Assembly: GCA_017506865.1 (NCBI GenBank)
Contig: JAFCMP010000545.1
Coordinates: 372,001 to 436,000 of the forward strand
From: Tribonema minus
Taxonomy: Eukaryota; Sar; Xanthophyceae; Tribonematales; Tribonemataceae
Direction: 5' to 3'
Length of the DNA stretch: 64,000 nucleotides
The notes under the pieces are model-generated. The model was not told the DNA's origin. It saw only the letters and a program-made list of their open reading frames with translations, and did no database searches. Made by a program: the position numbers and the translations under genes. This document shows, one piece after another, positions 1 through 13,278 of the stretch (position 1 is its first letter; each line of letters begins with the position of its first letter).

Positions 1-348
1 CTGAACATGAGGAGCCAGAACGCATGCGCATACAGAGCCCGGAGACAGAAGGGGTACCAGCCCAATGGCCACACATTTTTGTCGGATGAAGATCATGCGG
101 AGACCGGACTCTGGCACGCACTGCATCAGACATTCAGCCAAGGCAGGGCATACGCATGGGGGCACCGGACGCTAGCTCCTCACAACATCTGTTGCGAGCA
201 TACGAAAAGGATAGATCAAAAGGCATGGCACACAAGCATCAAGAGGAGCAGCAGTGCCATGTAATTACATGGAACTCATGCCATCAGGCATCACGCTTCA
301 GCAAAAAAAATTGCTGCAAAGTACAGGGCGGGACACGCATATACTCAC

Positions 349-2298
349 CCCTTTGACCTCAAAAGGGCCCTGCACTGACACGGAGTCATGTACGCGCAGC
401 TTGGCGAGAGCCTCTGACATCTGCCCGCGGGGATACAGCCTGCGCAGCAGAACGGGGGCATCGAAGATGCAGTTAGATTATCAGGGCTTGGAAAAAAGAG
501 AAGGCATCATGACAACAACACCGTCAAGTCACTTGTTTCGCAAGCGAGCGCTGCTTGCGGCATGATGGAACTTGATTTGATGCGTTAGGCTTTGAGACGA
601 ATCTTTTCGTTGTGACTCATCATTCACCACTGAAATTTTTGGGCAGGATCAGCAATGGCTGAGTACGGGCACCTGCATAACATCAGACTCCACATGAAAG
701 TCTCAAGTTCACCGTACGATGAAATGGCCGACCATTGCCATGTTCACCTGATGTAGTACTCAATGCCCATTATGCCAGACCGGATTTCACGAAGTCCTAC
801 GGGCGTGTAGCTCCTCTGCAGCAAGGACAAGAGGCAGCAGCAGTCGCATGTTGAGTGTACACGCAGTGCCACGCGACAGTGACATGAGCACTAAGAAGAG
901 GAGCCAAGTGAGTGCGCTGGGAGACTTCGAGTACACGCCTTCAAAAAAAAAAAGTGGTTTGACATCTCAGCCCGAGATCTTCGATTGCATTGGGGTGGTT
1001 GCGGACGTGTCCTGCGCATTCAATAATGTACTAGTGCAGTCAGGGGTCTACTCAAACCAAAGTCTCACAAGCATCATACTGCAGTCAACAGACTCGAAGT
1101 GCAGTCAGGAGTCCGCTCAAACCTGGCCTGATTCACATGCAGTTCCACAGGATGTGGGGTCGCACTCAAACCGCAACAGTTGAAAGCCAGATCAAATATT
1201 GCGGAAAGCAGCAACAGTGCCTTGTGCACCAGTAGTGCTCAGTATTACAATGGGGTTACCTGCAGCACAACGCCATTGCAGACCACCCGAAACTTGTGGA
1301 AGCAGCCTGGCGTGAAAGCATTTGCCAGTTGCATTTGGTCCTGCACACACATAGCAGCAGCATGTCAGTGCTGGCAGGTGCACGTTCACATCACTGAGTG
1401 AAAATCTCAGTCAGAAAACGATAGCAGACTAGAGTCAGTCAAAGCAGGAATGCATTGACTATTCCTCATAAAGATGCAAAGCGGGGCCGGTTATGTGGCG
1501 CACTGGTTGCAGCAGGATGCCCATTATGAATCGAGCCCAATTTGAATTGCACAGCACAAGCGCAGTGGACAATGGTGAATAATTGTGTGCACCAAATGCC
1601 AATGTTCGGAGGCCGGCTGAAATCATTGCACAAACAGCGTCGCTTTCGGGCATCCCACCCTTCAGTAGTATGCTTGCACGTCAGTCATGAAGTAGCACAG
1701 TTCCCACATGACACAGAGCTCTTTGCAGCCTCTGGACTAATGCAACTCAGTGCAGCATTGCTATACATGCCCTGATAGTGCCATCAGACAGGTGATGGCA
1801 GATGTCATAGCCCGTGCTGAAGTAACAGAGGGATGTCCTGGCTCAGCATGCAGAGGCTCAACGCTTACCCCAAGGTTGGATAGTCTACAGTGTGTCTCCT
1901 CTTTTATCGGAACTGCCTTCTCAACGTACTCATGCAGATGCACCTCAAGGTTTGGTGCCAAGATAAAAGCAGATTACTCAAGCACAGATAACTTCATGGG
2001 ACATTCTTCAAGCTGCAGTGCATGTTGCAGCCTCAACTCCAAAGAGTATCCCCGTCTTCCGTTCTACTAGCAAGCAGTGTGGCGCCCAGTGCGGCCCAAA
2101 CCATTCTGAGTGCTATTTAAATCACCATTGAAAGAGCATGTACTCACACACATGCATCCAAGAAAGGCCAGGGGAAGCGTGATATGTGCACATGTCAACT
2201 TACCGCTGGCTCAAACAGGAAGCGCACTGTGAAGCCATTCCTGCTGCTGCCGCCCATCTTGTGCTTGCCCCTGATCCACGCATCAAGAGAACACAACG
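349..2298 (-). CDS. Flavin (cytochrome b5) reductase FAD-domain exons, partial
   Basis: Exon 439-349 (CTGCGCAG acceptor, GGGTGAGT donor) encodes 30 codons including LYPRGQMSEALAKLRVHDSV and VQGPFEVKG. This matches the family pattern K-x-Y-x-P-x-G-x-M-S ... L-x-x-G-D-x-V-x-V-x-G-P. Exon 2298-2204 encodes DAWIRGKHKM, then GFTVRFLFEPA, and may be the beginning of the reductase, though this assignment is weaker. The RxYT/S FAD motif and the NAD(P)H-binding half were not found and would need undetected exons or sequence left of base 1. Confidence 0.55.
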
Positions 2299-5200
2299 CT
2301 GCACTGACGTTTCTCGACAAAAGATGTGGGTCAGGCGGAGTTTATTCAGCCTTGACCAACCGAGGGCGCGCAAATGCAGCGTTGCAGCAATGCTGCAAGC
2401 AAAACCTGGTAAATATGAATGCTCGCATGCGCATGCGCATGCACATGTACAAAATGTAATGCACACATATGTCTTATGTCTTGTTTTGTCAAACTCAACA
2501 AACGCTGCTGCTCATGCATAGCTTGCGTCACGTCGTAATTCAGAGCAACAGCGAGGAAGAACAATGACAAATGCCCATGCTTAGAAGTTTCAATAAGATT
2601 TATCGGATTAGCGTTTGTGTGTCCCGCTCTTGTCATGGCACAAGCTCAGGTTCCCCTACACGGTGATCTGCGCTTTGTCGATTCTGCAACATGCCATTGA
2701 TTTATGAACATTCAATGAATAATTTCATTCCGCACCTGAGAGTGAACTTCATGAAAGGCTGCTGTGCCCCGCATCGCCTCTTTGAGTGGGCTGCACGCAT
2801 AGAAGGTGCAGCTGCGCAACCTGCGCTGTCCTCCTCATCACTGCAAAATGCACAGAGGGCAGACTCTGCAAATCAAGCTTTGAAACAGCAGTGCTCTCTG
2901 TTTCTTACAGCTGGCAAGGCCACACATTAATATGCCACGCATGACCACACCGAGCCGCAACTGTTACATACAAATTAGTCACTCGAAAGAGGGAAACCCC
3001 TGCTGCTCCTGTGAGTGCCAGCCATTTATGCCTAAAACACAGTTACAATTAGACTGATTGTGACGATGCTGAAGACTGCACACAGGCGGTTCTGTGTCAC
3101 CCGTTGCAGCAGCATCATAATGCAGTGTATATTTGCTGGGGCGAAAATTTCGACCTCAGCACGCCTCCTTGTGCCCAATCACTTAGCCCAGTATCCAGCG
3201 ACTACTCGTTGTGTACAAGTGGACAGATTGCAGAACACGAAGGTCAATGTTTATGTGCTTACGCCAGGCATTCCATGCAGTGCAGAGGAAGCGTAGGCCA
3301 GTCACTACATCAACAGTGTAATTAAAATTATGATGCGGCAACGGCGATGACGTCACAGCATGGTGCAGTCACCTGCTCCAATCTCATTATGGCACGAAGG
3401 TGTGAGGGGTGGTAATGAATTTGCGCGAGTGGCGGTACTTGCAGTGGTCAGTGATCTGCTGCAGCAATCGACAGGCTGTGAGAAGTGGCACACATCTGAT
3501 GGTGGCGTACCAGTTCATGTTTTGGCAACGTTGCTTACCTTGCGTCTCCAGAATCCACCTGCAGACAGGTCCAAACAGCAGGCCATTGCAGAAGTGTCAG
3601 AACCCAAGCAAGGGTGCAGCTGTTGGTAGGCTTTGAATAGGGGCATGACATGGTATTGCATTGATTGAGGCTGTGCACAACTTCTTGCAAACTTCACACA
3701 CCGAATACACAAGAGCAGCCTAAGGTTTAACATCACGAAACAGTCTGCAGAGTATGACTCTGGGAGTCTCCTTGGAGCGAGCTTCAGACATACCTACACA
3801 ACGCTAACAGCCACGCCCTTCAGTTGCTTCATAACGTAGACTCAAGCTTGCTTTGTGCAGCAACAGCAGGTCGGCAAATGAGTGGGTAGTGAGATGATCA
3901 CCGTGTGCAACAGGTTCACCACTTCTTTCAAGTTCTTAGAGCGGTGTGCAATGAAAGCTTGAGCAACGCATCGACCATACACTAAAAGGGCTTTGGTGCT
4001 GCAGGAGTTAGAAGTGCTACTCATGAACATCAATGTACGGTACTCGGTGTTGTGCTTACATATGCCACCACCAGTCTCTGGATAGCCGCCCAGGCCTTTG
4101 CACTGCACGGCAACGAGGCACAGTACCAGCAACAGCAATACAGCCATGTGAGGCGCACACTCATTATAGGGCACCAGCTGGCACAACAAGCAAGGGTTAG
4201 GGTTAGGGTTAAGCCTTACACTAAATATATGTCAAAGAGCAAAACGAGCAGTACATGTGTTTCTTATTCGTCTGCCCGGACGCTTTCTGCACGCGCCAAA
4301 ACAAGACGTGCATGTGGCACGCAAATACCCAGGGCCGCAGGCGGTCATTGGTGCGCAGGCTACTCATTTGCAGTCCCGTACAAATAATGCGATTGCGATT
4401 GGTGTCGCAATGCGCATGTGCCAGCCTTGCAGTTGCGCAGACTTCCAAGTATTATACCTCCGTATTGTACTTTATTTGCTTCCGCTTGAGCGGCGGAGAT
4501 CCTATGAAAAATACAAGATGTGCAGCTCTTGTACTCGTGTCAAGCGCGCTCACACGCGCATTTGTGAACGCAGCTGAACACAATCGCTACTTACAGTATT
4601 CAACGGTCACGGACCGCCAGGCCAACTTTGTTCGCCCCAGAACTACTTTATTGTACTTGCCTGTGTTTGTGGGTGCCGGTGAAGATGCCCTCTTCAGGGC
4701 CTTGAATGCCCAGCACCTCCTTGGTGACATCCCGACTGACAGACTCCTTCAAGAGCTGAATACGGTCGGAAGCGAGAGCAAAGGCAAATGGAGCAAGGAA
4801 CCGGCAAGGCGAATGGACATGAACCAGGGTACAATCACTTTTCATGCCTGGCTCCACAAGCCTGCCTCACGGGATATGGATTACAGTTAATTCATGAGAC
4901 CCACGGGCAAATGAACGGTGTACACAAATGTGATAGTCCCGGATTGAACCCTTGTTGTGATCCTGCTCCCAGTCCAAATGGACCAACGCACCAGTAGCAC
5001 AATTAAGAAGAACTGCAGCATGTCATTCTGGGTGCTTCTTAAGCTAGCTACTTCTTGGTCAAGTCATTCAAGAACTATGCGATGACTTCACATTGCCACA
5101 CATACTTGAAGTACATGTCGTGCGGTCATATGCGCACCAAAGTTCTTCAATGTGAAGTACCTTTGTGCACTCACCTTGGAGCCACCAGGATGCGCCTTCA

Positions 5201-8200
5201 TGTACTCCGAGACATCCAGTATTGCGTCATTCACAATCAGCAGTTGTTCACCCTGCACCAACAACGCAGGCACACACCACCGGTCGTCCGCAGACAACAA
5301 ATGTGCTTCAGCAGACAGCCAATGTGCTGCAGCAGACACCACATGTGATGTCACAACCAGGCTTTGGGCTGAGTTGAGAGGCTGTGGCTTCAGCATGCGC
5401 CGCAAGTGAAATTATCTCGTCGCTGCACTGCGCGCTTTCGTCCATGATCAAAAGATTAATATCATATTCTTCACAGTGGCTGTGTTGTTTCACTGTCTGC
5501 ATGGCGGTCATCTGACGCAAACGAGGCGATGCGCTGTTAATCAAGCTGATCTGGCAACTTCTTAAAAATGCTTATTTTAAGAATTCAATGTCTGTCTCCG
5601 ATTGTTAGAACAGTGCCAACAGAGGGTCTGTCTGTCACAACGTCCGGTGGACAAAATGGTTTCTCGACTTGCTTTGTCGCCTCAGCTCGTGTTGGTAACG
5701 TTCTTGCCATAAACAGCCTACACAAAGGCGGTAAAGGCAAATGCGGCGACAGGCCCTGATGTAGACTCGAACAGCACAATGATGTCATGCGTTTCAGCAC
5801 AAGCATCTTCTGCCAAGATTAGGACATTAGCAACGTTACGATAGGTTCAGTTCAGTTTGTACACATCAGACGTGAAGGTGTCAGGCAGAATCAGGTTGAA
5901 TGCGTCACCAGTTCGGCCGTTGATGCCGTGATCAATGCACAGAGAGCTTATTCCTGTGCGTAGAACGGGTACAGTGGAATTCCAACACGCCATACTTAGC
6001 ACTTGGTTCTGATCACAGCTAGTGTAATCTGGTTTGAATGTAGATGTTGAAAATTGCCAGTGCCACGGGGTCTTGTGAGGAAAGCTACAGTCCGTTGATG
6101 ATGCTTTATTCCTCGAGCTTGCAACTACGCAGCGGCAATGCCAAAAAGTGATGTCAAGTCCTTCCCGTTGCTGTGTATTTGCGTGCACCGCCCCGCCCCG
6201 ATTGTTCGAGCAGAAACGCCTCGCCTCAATCCTCTGCTCTCACGCCGATCATTAGCAAATTGAAGTCTCACCTGGCCCACACGCTCATTAAACTGTTCCA
6301 AAGTGAGTGAAGGTATCCCAAGCTGACGCCGCTTGGTCTTGCGCGCATGCCACCGGCCGTGCCACAGGTAGATCTCTGCTACGATGAACATTAGTGCCAT
6401 GAAGGCCAAGATGACCGAGAAGACGTATCGCATAACCACGTCGAAGCCCGCCAGCTGCAGCACAAGAGGGGTGCAAGAGGTGCAGTTGAAGATGAAGTTG
6501 GACCACAATGATCATGCCAGATGGCACAGATATGATGTACTTGCAGAAATCTGAATGTCCGGGCAAAGCATGTGAGAGGACGCATGGGGGCAACCGAACC
6601 ACCAGTGGTCCGAGTGTTTGCATGGCGTGAAGACCAGTCTTCAGACTGCAATGCGCAGAGGCTAAAGTATGACAAGGTACATTGCAAACTCAGGCCACAT
6701 AGGACAACAGGTCACACAGTTCTGGCCACTGCGTCGGATTTGAGCAGTGCTGTATGACGCCTTATACTCCCGCAAAGCGCGGTCACAAGCCTGCACTTGC
6801 GAGATCAAAGCACAGTAATGTCAACCCCTTGTGGCCATGCAGCAGCTGGCGAGCATTTCAGGTACTGCCCTGCAAGCGAGCACAAACTGACATTATAGTC
6901 TTTGATGCTTGCAACCCAGCAACAATGACATGTACAAAGGCAGCACCGTTGCCGGTGGATGCTTGAGAGTGCTCTGCCGTGCAACGCATGTAGCGATGCA
7001 GCCAGCACAGACATATAAGTTGTTGGTAGTACTATACAGACATCGCGGTTTGAACAATGCTCACCTGGAGGTTGAGGGCGTCTGAGTTATTGTTGTCCAG
7101 GGCCTGCAGTTGCACACCAAATTCAACAAGGCACGTTGTGATACTGGTTTACTGTGAAATAGCAGAGTCGCAGGTAATTCACAACTTCAACCTCCAACAT
7201 TCAGCAAGACTGTTGGTGGCCTAAGCGAGCGATTGAGAGCTTTGACATTCAGCCAGCAACACTGATCTTACTGTGTGCTTGTGCCTGTTGTGAACATCAA
7301 ACATCTCGTACATCAATGCACTTTTCTGCATAATTTACGGAATGGGTGTCAAGTATGGCAACCGGTTTACACTGAGTACAATGGCCTTGCCGTCAAATGC
7401 CTACCGTTGAGAGTCATCTACCATGCACCAGCAGCACGACTTGCAAAGCATACTGGGCGATGCGGCAGCAATGCGCAGCTTGGTGATGCTCACTATTGCA
7501 TCAGCTGGTGTAAGAGCACAATGACTACTGTACGCAAGCTGACTGACAACTACGCCCGTTTTGAAGCTGGACGTCAGTCGGTGTGTAGTCTACTATCCCG
7601 ATGCGAACTCAAAGCGCCCGCGCTGTTGTGGATTTGAGATCAAACTGAAGAATGCAGGCCAATGCAAATTTGAATGTCCTCTGCCAAATGAATGCACGCA
7701 CTACGATCGTGCAAGCAATGCTGCCCGCCTGTGAGTGCTGCAGGATTTGCATGATACATACCCCCAATTGGATGTTCTCGTCATTTGGCGAAATGATGGT
7801 GAGCCCAATGATGACGTTGAGGAGTCCTAGCGCCACTACCACTCGCCCGCTTAAGCGGTGAAACCACTTGTTCCACTGCGCAAACGAGCACATGGCGGGG
7901 GGGAAGGAGAGGGACACACAGCGATTTTTATATTGTGGATAAATCTGTAGTGAGATGCCAGTGAACATGGTGACACATGCTGCAGTATGCTCATTGGGTG
8001 GCGCAAAGAAATGACAATACGTTAGCTTGACGCAACGCGGCTTCAAGAGCTTTGGGATCGCTTGTTGTACAACGTGTGTGCATGTGGGTGAGTTGGGGGG
8101 TCCACAGTGGTGCTTGATGAGAGACAACAATAGGTAGTGAAAATAGGTAGTGTCAAAGGCGCAGCATACACCGGCATGATCTCCTCAGCGTGATGTGGCG

Positions 8201-11200
8201 GGAAGCCCAACTAAGGGAAACGCTGGTAGCGCCTGAACCTAACGGAATGTGATGGGACACTGCCCTCATTCTGCTCCCTCCGCAAACATGCAGTCAGGTG
8301 CCAAAGAACAAGTACCTAGCTACCCAATAGCAGTTAAAGTACACGCCAGTGCCTAGACTTCCATTACTTAAGTAGTTGTGTTCCACCTGCATGTCTGCGC
8401 CCAGCCTGCTTGTTTTCATGGACAGACGGTCGTGGGTTTCTGTCGCCACTCCTACAAACGTGCGTTGCACAATGAAGCTGTTTCATAAATCTTAAACGCC
8501 GAAGTACACAGCTACCTGATGCAGCCTGTCATAGTTCGTGCCCAGCCACCGGTTGCCGCGGTTTTGAATGCCCATGCTCCGCACTTTGCCAGAGGCGAAC
8601 TGTATGATGATGATCACAAACAGCGCAATGCCAATCTGGCCATGCACGGTGGCGAACTGCACAGGCGGCGGAGGCAGAAAGGCGCGCAAGCAAGCAAGCA
8701 AGTACACCAGTTTAGTGATAGAAATGGCCATCAAGTAGCAGCGCGTTTTTGATTAGCATGTAAGCACCAGGATTGTCCAGGAGTGTCCCCGTTGTCGTGC
8801 ATGACACATTGGAACAAGGGCCATGGGTACAAACATATCATGCTATTGAATGCGCTGCTGGCAGACAGGCTTGTTCAACAACAGCCAGAGCGCAGTCACT
8901 TAACAGGGCACAACAAGCAGTAGGCGATTCTGTTGCCTAGGATCCGAAGTGCTCGTCAAATCACACGCGCATGCTTCTTACCAGATTATTCGCTGATGCC
9001 ATGGCGGCGACAGCTATAGGGAGCGAGGCCTCCACAGCAAAGGCCATCAGGCCCTCGTGCACGTCCAACCAATACTTCCAGTGCTGCGTACAAGGTACAG
9101 AAGGCAACAAAGTTCATCGCATTTCTCCCTGTAGCTGCTGCTGGTGCGTGTGTGTGTGGCTTCTGAAATGAGACATTTCAGCCAACAATATTCGAAAAAC
9201 GTGGACCACCCTCACAGACTCAGTGATGCAGCCCACAATCTAGTGTAATGAGCCATACGCTTGCCTTATACCACCAGCACCAGCGCTTTGTGCATGTGTG
9301 TGCCAGCACTTCAACAGTCATGGAACCCAGCACAATGGACTTCAACTTGATGTTGCAAGCACTGAAAGTGCTCACCTTTTTGTAGCGCGCAATGTACACT
9401 GCTGCAGGTGCGCACATGCCCCATGCCAGCAGCATCACCGCGCCGTGCAGCGCAAAGAAGCCCTTCTGGGAGCTAGTCGGCTCGCTCTCTCCAGTGTAGA
9501 AGTTGACGATGTATATGCCTGCGAGGGCCGGAGCAGCGATAATTAGAAGTATACTTCAAGTATGACATGAAGTTGAGGTATGCGCTGATCAAGCTGAAGT
9601 TATTGCAGAGCAGATAGTCATGTTGAACATGTACATACCCGATTCATCAACCGCATTGACCCTCGTGAGCCATCATCGCGCGGATACTGCCGATGTTTCT
9701 GAAGCAGGGACCACACCTCAAGGTGAGCAAGTGTCTTTAAGCTGAGTTGAGGTCGAGGCATTTATATTGAAGTTTTCAAAGGCCTGCATAAAGCCTTTTC
9801 ATAAGACGGACAGTGCTTCGACGCATGTGGCATTCATATTGAGTGCTGTCAAACTACTGCATGCATGCAAGCATACGCACCTCTGTCATCGCCGCTGTGC
9901 TGCTCTGTGGCCTGCAGGTTCAAGCTCCAGATGATGCTCATCTGCTGTTTCAGGATCGGATAGTCGACGCCATCTCCAGGGTCCAGCGGCCGCTCGAGAA
10001 CAATGCACTGCAGGCACTCACAACACATTATTCTGAATGATACAATTGTTATGATGAAGTATCATGATGAAGTATTGCTACTGCAGTGCCACAGTCATAG
10101 TAGTACATCATGTCAGCCCCCCAAAAAGAGGGCACCGTGAGGAACACTGAAAAAAATGGGCCTTACACTGCTCTCAAGTCATGCACTCAGGCGCGCGCCT
10201 CTTGTGGGCTGGCGCACTTCTTATGTGCCACATGCTGCACCGAAAGAGCTGACCGTACCCAGCGTCAAAAGTTCTTGAAATGGCACAGCACAATGAAAAA
10301 CAACTTCAGTGTTGTCTACTTGTATCTTGAAAATTGCATACTTCGAAGTAGTAAAAGGCAGAAACATGTGTGCAGTGTCAGGAATATTGGGCGCTAACTT
10401 CAAGGTGCCTGTTCCCCCCTGCACTGGCAGAGCTAGATGACGCGGTGGTTCTGTAGACATGACATGAAACGCTCATGATGGGCATCACATGCCAGTAGTG
10501 TTGCAACACTGGCAAGTCTCGCATGTGCGTGAAACCACGTCACTACTTGGTAGTCCTGGCGATAATTTACATATTCCTCCTACGAGCAGTGCCGACCGCG
10601 GTGCACTTCTTACACCCTCAGCATCTCACCTTGGTTTCTGTTTTTTCCTCCGAGTTGCATCTGTAGGGGCGCTTGCTGATGAGTTTGACAGACTGTTTCT
10701 CGTCCGGTGGCGGCAGAATGTTGTCAGTTCCAGAGCGATCCAGCGTTGTATTCCTGACCTCACCCTCCTGCGCACGCGTACAGCAATGCTTGAGTCAGTG
10801 CTCAGCGGGTAAGACCGCAAGCGTCAACACCGTCAACAACTTTGAAATAACTAGAGATCGCAGCAGGAGCAGTTCTCTGTGGCAGCGAACTTCAAGTCAG
10901 CTGTACAGCGCAGTGCTTGGCATCTGCTGGCAAGGGCTTTAAAGAACAACAACAGCAGCTTGCAGAACAGGCTGGCATTCAATTGCTGGCGGGCTTCAAC
11001 TCTGCATGCAGAGGGTAGCAGCAGCAGCAGCAGCAGCAGCAGTCCCAACGCTATAACAGCAGTGCTCAACATATGTGGCTTGAGGCTCAGACAATCACTG
11101 GTAGCAGCGCTCAGAGCAGCAACTTTGTGTTATGTAGCTACGCAGCAGTGGCATCGATGAACATTGCAGCTGGCAGCTCAGTGAGGGCACGTTGCAGTGG

Positions 11201-12621
11201 TAGTGTCTAGCATGAGACCATTGCTCAGCAGGCGAAATTGGCGGGTCTGTAGCTGAGTGCACAACAGTCCTCAGCAGTGGTAGTTTACTACAGTTCCCAC
11301 CAGTGGTGTGGTAGTGGTAGTGGTGGTGGTGGTGGTGAGGGTGTTGTGTTTGCTTCCAATTGAGAGCGGCAGCAGTGCTCAAGCACCTGTGCTACATGCA
11401 TGGAATTGAAACCTAGATGAACCATCCCTGCCACTGTGTGCAGCAATACCTTAAATGTCAGTGCTCAGTAAGCCGCTGTGCCGGATGCAGCGTCTGCAAT
11501 TCACTCGCATTGTGTGGCTTGACTCTACGCTGCCCGTGCTGCCGATGCAGCTATGGCGCGACACCGTCACCGCCGCTGTTCACGTCCTGTCAGTGGTTGC
11601 TGAAAGCATGGACACCCAGTTTTCGAGCAGATGGCGACGGTGTACGTACCACGAATTCCACAAATATGATGTCGGCACCGCGCATCCTGTCTCCAAAGCC
11701 AAATGCGAAGTAGCCGCTGTTCCCCATGCCCGTTACTTTTGCCGTAAACCGGATGTTTCTCTTGGCTTCGTTGATATCCCAGGATAGAACGTAGACGTCC
11801 TGTGCAAACACAGTGCAATGGCAGGGACAGCCATCAGCCACAAAATATTGAGACCAAGTGTTATGCGATGCCCAGCGACACTGTAGGCTTTCAGGATTGC
11901 ATCGCTGCACTACTGCACACTCAGCCCAGCTGGCGCATGCCTGAGTTAATCAGTAGTCAGACAGGCAGTAGTTGACATCAGCCAGTTGCTCCATTTCATA
12001 TACTGCAGTGAAGTGTTTCTGCTGGCAATGGACAGGAAGGTTACAGACAATCCCTGCTCTGACCCTGACCATCGACCAGACCTCAGCCTGCACCGCATGT
12101 CACTGATTCAGCCTATGTCTACATTCAGGCCGTGGTGCGGGCGTTGGTAAGGGCGTTCATGTGGTGAAGTTTTACTGGACCCTACCATTTGCTGCAGCAT
12201 GCAGAGCGCCTTTGTCCCAAATGCCTGCCAAGCAGCCTTTGCAAGTTAGCACGGCAGTGCTCATACACCTGGCGCACTTGCATCATGTTGACTGGATCAG
12301 TTATTTGCAATACAACGTACTCGCAAAACACCGACAACCATCCTGTCAGAGAAGTGCCTGTCATCAAGTGCATACGTCCGTTTCTGCCGATGCTCACGCC
12401 TACGCTATCTTGTAGCATTCTTCATCACCTCTTTGAACACGATTTGCTTGACTGCCTTGATAGAGGGGTCCTCCCCTGTGAACCCATACGCAGGCCTGAA
12501 CGAGTTGACGGGGTAGTATGCAGCAGTGCCATTTTTGTTGGGGTCCCCCGCCACAATAGTGCCATCATCAGTGCAGTTCCGCTGCGGCAGTCCATTGATC
12601 CATTTGACGACGCAGTGGTCA
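349..12621 (-). CDS. DOMON - cytochrome b561 - cytochrome b5 - flavin reductase module (multi-exon, runs off left edge)
   Basis: Predicted transmembrane electron-transfer protein. Exons read on the minus strand are 12621-12429, 11799-11650 (DOMON), 9518-9376, 9083-8982, 8656-8516, 7875-7762, 6454-6272 (b561 core and last helix), 5252-5175 and 4847-4661 (cytochrome b5), 2298-2204 and 439-349 (flavin reductase). Phases agree from 12621 to 11650 and from 9518 to 5175; some small exons between the others are unresolved. The b561 core shows four histidines in FALHGAVM, LDVHEGLM, ATVHGQIG and KWFHRLSG, the set expected to bind two b haems. The b5 part has LDVSEYMKAHPGG and a second histidine in VHVHSP. 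The 439-349 exon has LYPRGQMSEAL and VSVQGPFEV, typical of cytochrome b5 reductase FAD domains. The NAD(P)H domain would lie beyond base 1. By family knowledge, electrons would pass from NAD(P)H through FAD, b5 and b561 to the outside. It lies directly downstream of the peroxidase exons on the same strand and may be one gene with them. Confidence 0.75.
4192..4216. repeat. Interstitial TTAGGG tract
   Basis: AGGGTTAGGGTTAGGGTTA is a short perfect telomere-type run. Others occur at 16965, 42627, 45108 and 51064. Confidence 0.85.
4661..6454 (-). CDS. Cytochrome b5 domain exons of the redox locus
   Basis: Exon 6454-6272 ends in SLTLEQFNERVGQ and exon 5252-5175 continues in phase with LLIVNDAILDVSEYMKAHPGG, together the N-terminal half of a cytochrome b5 with its first haem ligand (HPGG). 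Exon 4847-4661 contains VHVHSPCRFLAPFAF, fitting the second ligand region (H-x-HS). One small exon between 5175 and 4847 seems missing because the phases do not agree. The last exon either stops at a TAA just after 4651 or uses a GC donor (ACAG/GCAAGT) to reach the flavin reductase exons. Confidence 0.75.
7762..9518 (-). CDS. Cytochrome b561 transmembrane core exons
   Basis: Four consecutive exons (9518-9376, 9083-8982, 8656-8516, 7875-7762), all joined in phase 0, encode four hydrophobic helices that each carry one conserved histidine. The first ends HGAVMLLAWGMCAPAAVYIA, the hallmark start of the b561 core. The third carries ATVHGQIGIALFVIIIIQF and the fourth KWFHRLSGRVVVALGLLNV. The next exon, 6454-6272, adds a further helix (YVFSVILAFMALMFIVAEIY) and a basic cytosolic linker that runs into the b5 domain. 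Confidence 0.88.
11017..11043. repeat. CAG microsatellite
   Basis: Eight or so AGC units in an intron of the redox locus. A GTG/GTA run (11310-11340) lies 300 bases further. Confidence 0.85.
11650..11799 (-). CDS. DOMON-domain exon of the redox locus
   Basis: A 50-codon exon with CACAG acceptor and GTACGT donor. It encodes LSWDINEAKRNIRFTAKV, then GYFAFGFGDRMRGADIIFVE, the classic DOMON beta-sandwich core with its conserved glycine-rich turn and the M-x-G-A-D-I motif. DOMON domains bind haem or sugars outside the cell and usually precede cytochrome b561 cores. The exon enters in phase 0 from the 12621-12429 exon, which encodes a cysteine-containing extracellular stretch (DHCVVKWINGLPQRNC). 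Confidence 0.85.
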
Positions 12622-12926
12622 CTGGAGCGCAATCATTGCAGTGGCGACGTGTAAGGAAGGGGGTGAGTCTGTGTTGAGGTGAGTGTAGCAGTGCAAATGC
12701 AGTGCACTATGCCTTTCGACTGGGTCTACGTTGAAAGTTCAACAGGCAGAGCAGCTCATCTTATTTTCCAGCTGATCATAACGTAATCAGCTGAAAATAA
12801 TGCAACCATGAAGGTGCGCACATCAGAGCAAGGTGACATGAAGGGCATCAACTCAACTGGTACACGTATGCACCACATTGAGCATATGTTAACACAAACA
12901 TTGTACAGATGGCAATAAGACTTACC

Positions 12927-13278
12927 GTCATAGGTACATTTGCAATGTGGCTTGCCGCCCTTATACTTAATAGCGATGCAGTAGCGAGCGAATTGCACGG
13001 ACTGCAGCTGTCTCATACTAACATATACGCAAGCGTTGAACCTGTACAGCAGTCAAATACAACAGCAACACTTCATGACCGTCACAACTGATGGACGATG
13101 CCAGTATGGCCAGTGCGTGGCGAGGCTGCGCCAGGTGACACTGCAGTCTGCCGGTAGGATGCTTGACAGTGCCACATAAAGGGCTTTGGCCAAATGTCAA
13201 CATAGGTGTTCGTACCTGTTGCGCTGCGCCAGGATGGAAAGCGTAGTTGTCCGAGAGTCCTCAATCACATTCTGTGGG
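12927..13278 (-). CDS. Candidate linker exons between the peroxidase and DOMON modules
   Basis: Two short open stretches have good splice signals. One, near 13278-13216, encodes NVIEDSRTTTLSILAQRN and ends at a GTACG donor. The other, near 13013-12927, encodes VQFARYCIAIKYKGGKPHCK, has a CTGCAG acceptor and ends at GTAAGT. They are in the right orientation to link the peroxidase to the DOMON, but the second does not join the 12621 exon in phase. Offered as possible exons only. Confidence 0.25.

Noticed and set aside
4060..4147. Minus-strand ATG with a signal-peptide-like start (MAVLLLLVLCLVAVQC)
   Set aside because: It could be a first exon, but it lies within the presumed b5-to-reductase intron and no following exon could be attached. 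A chance hydrophobic frame is equally likely.
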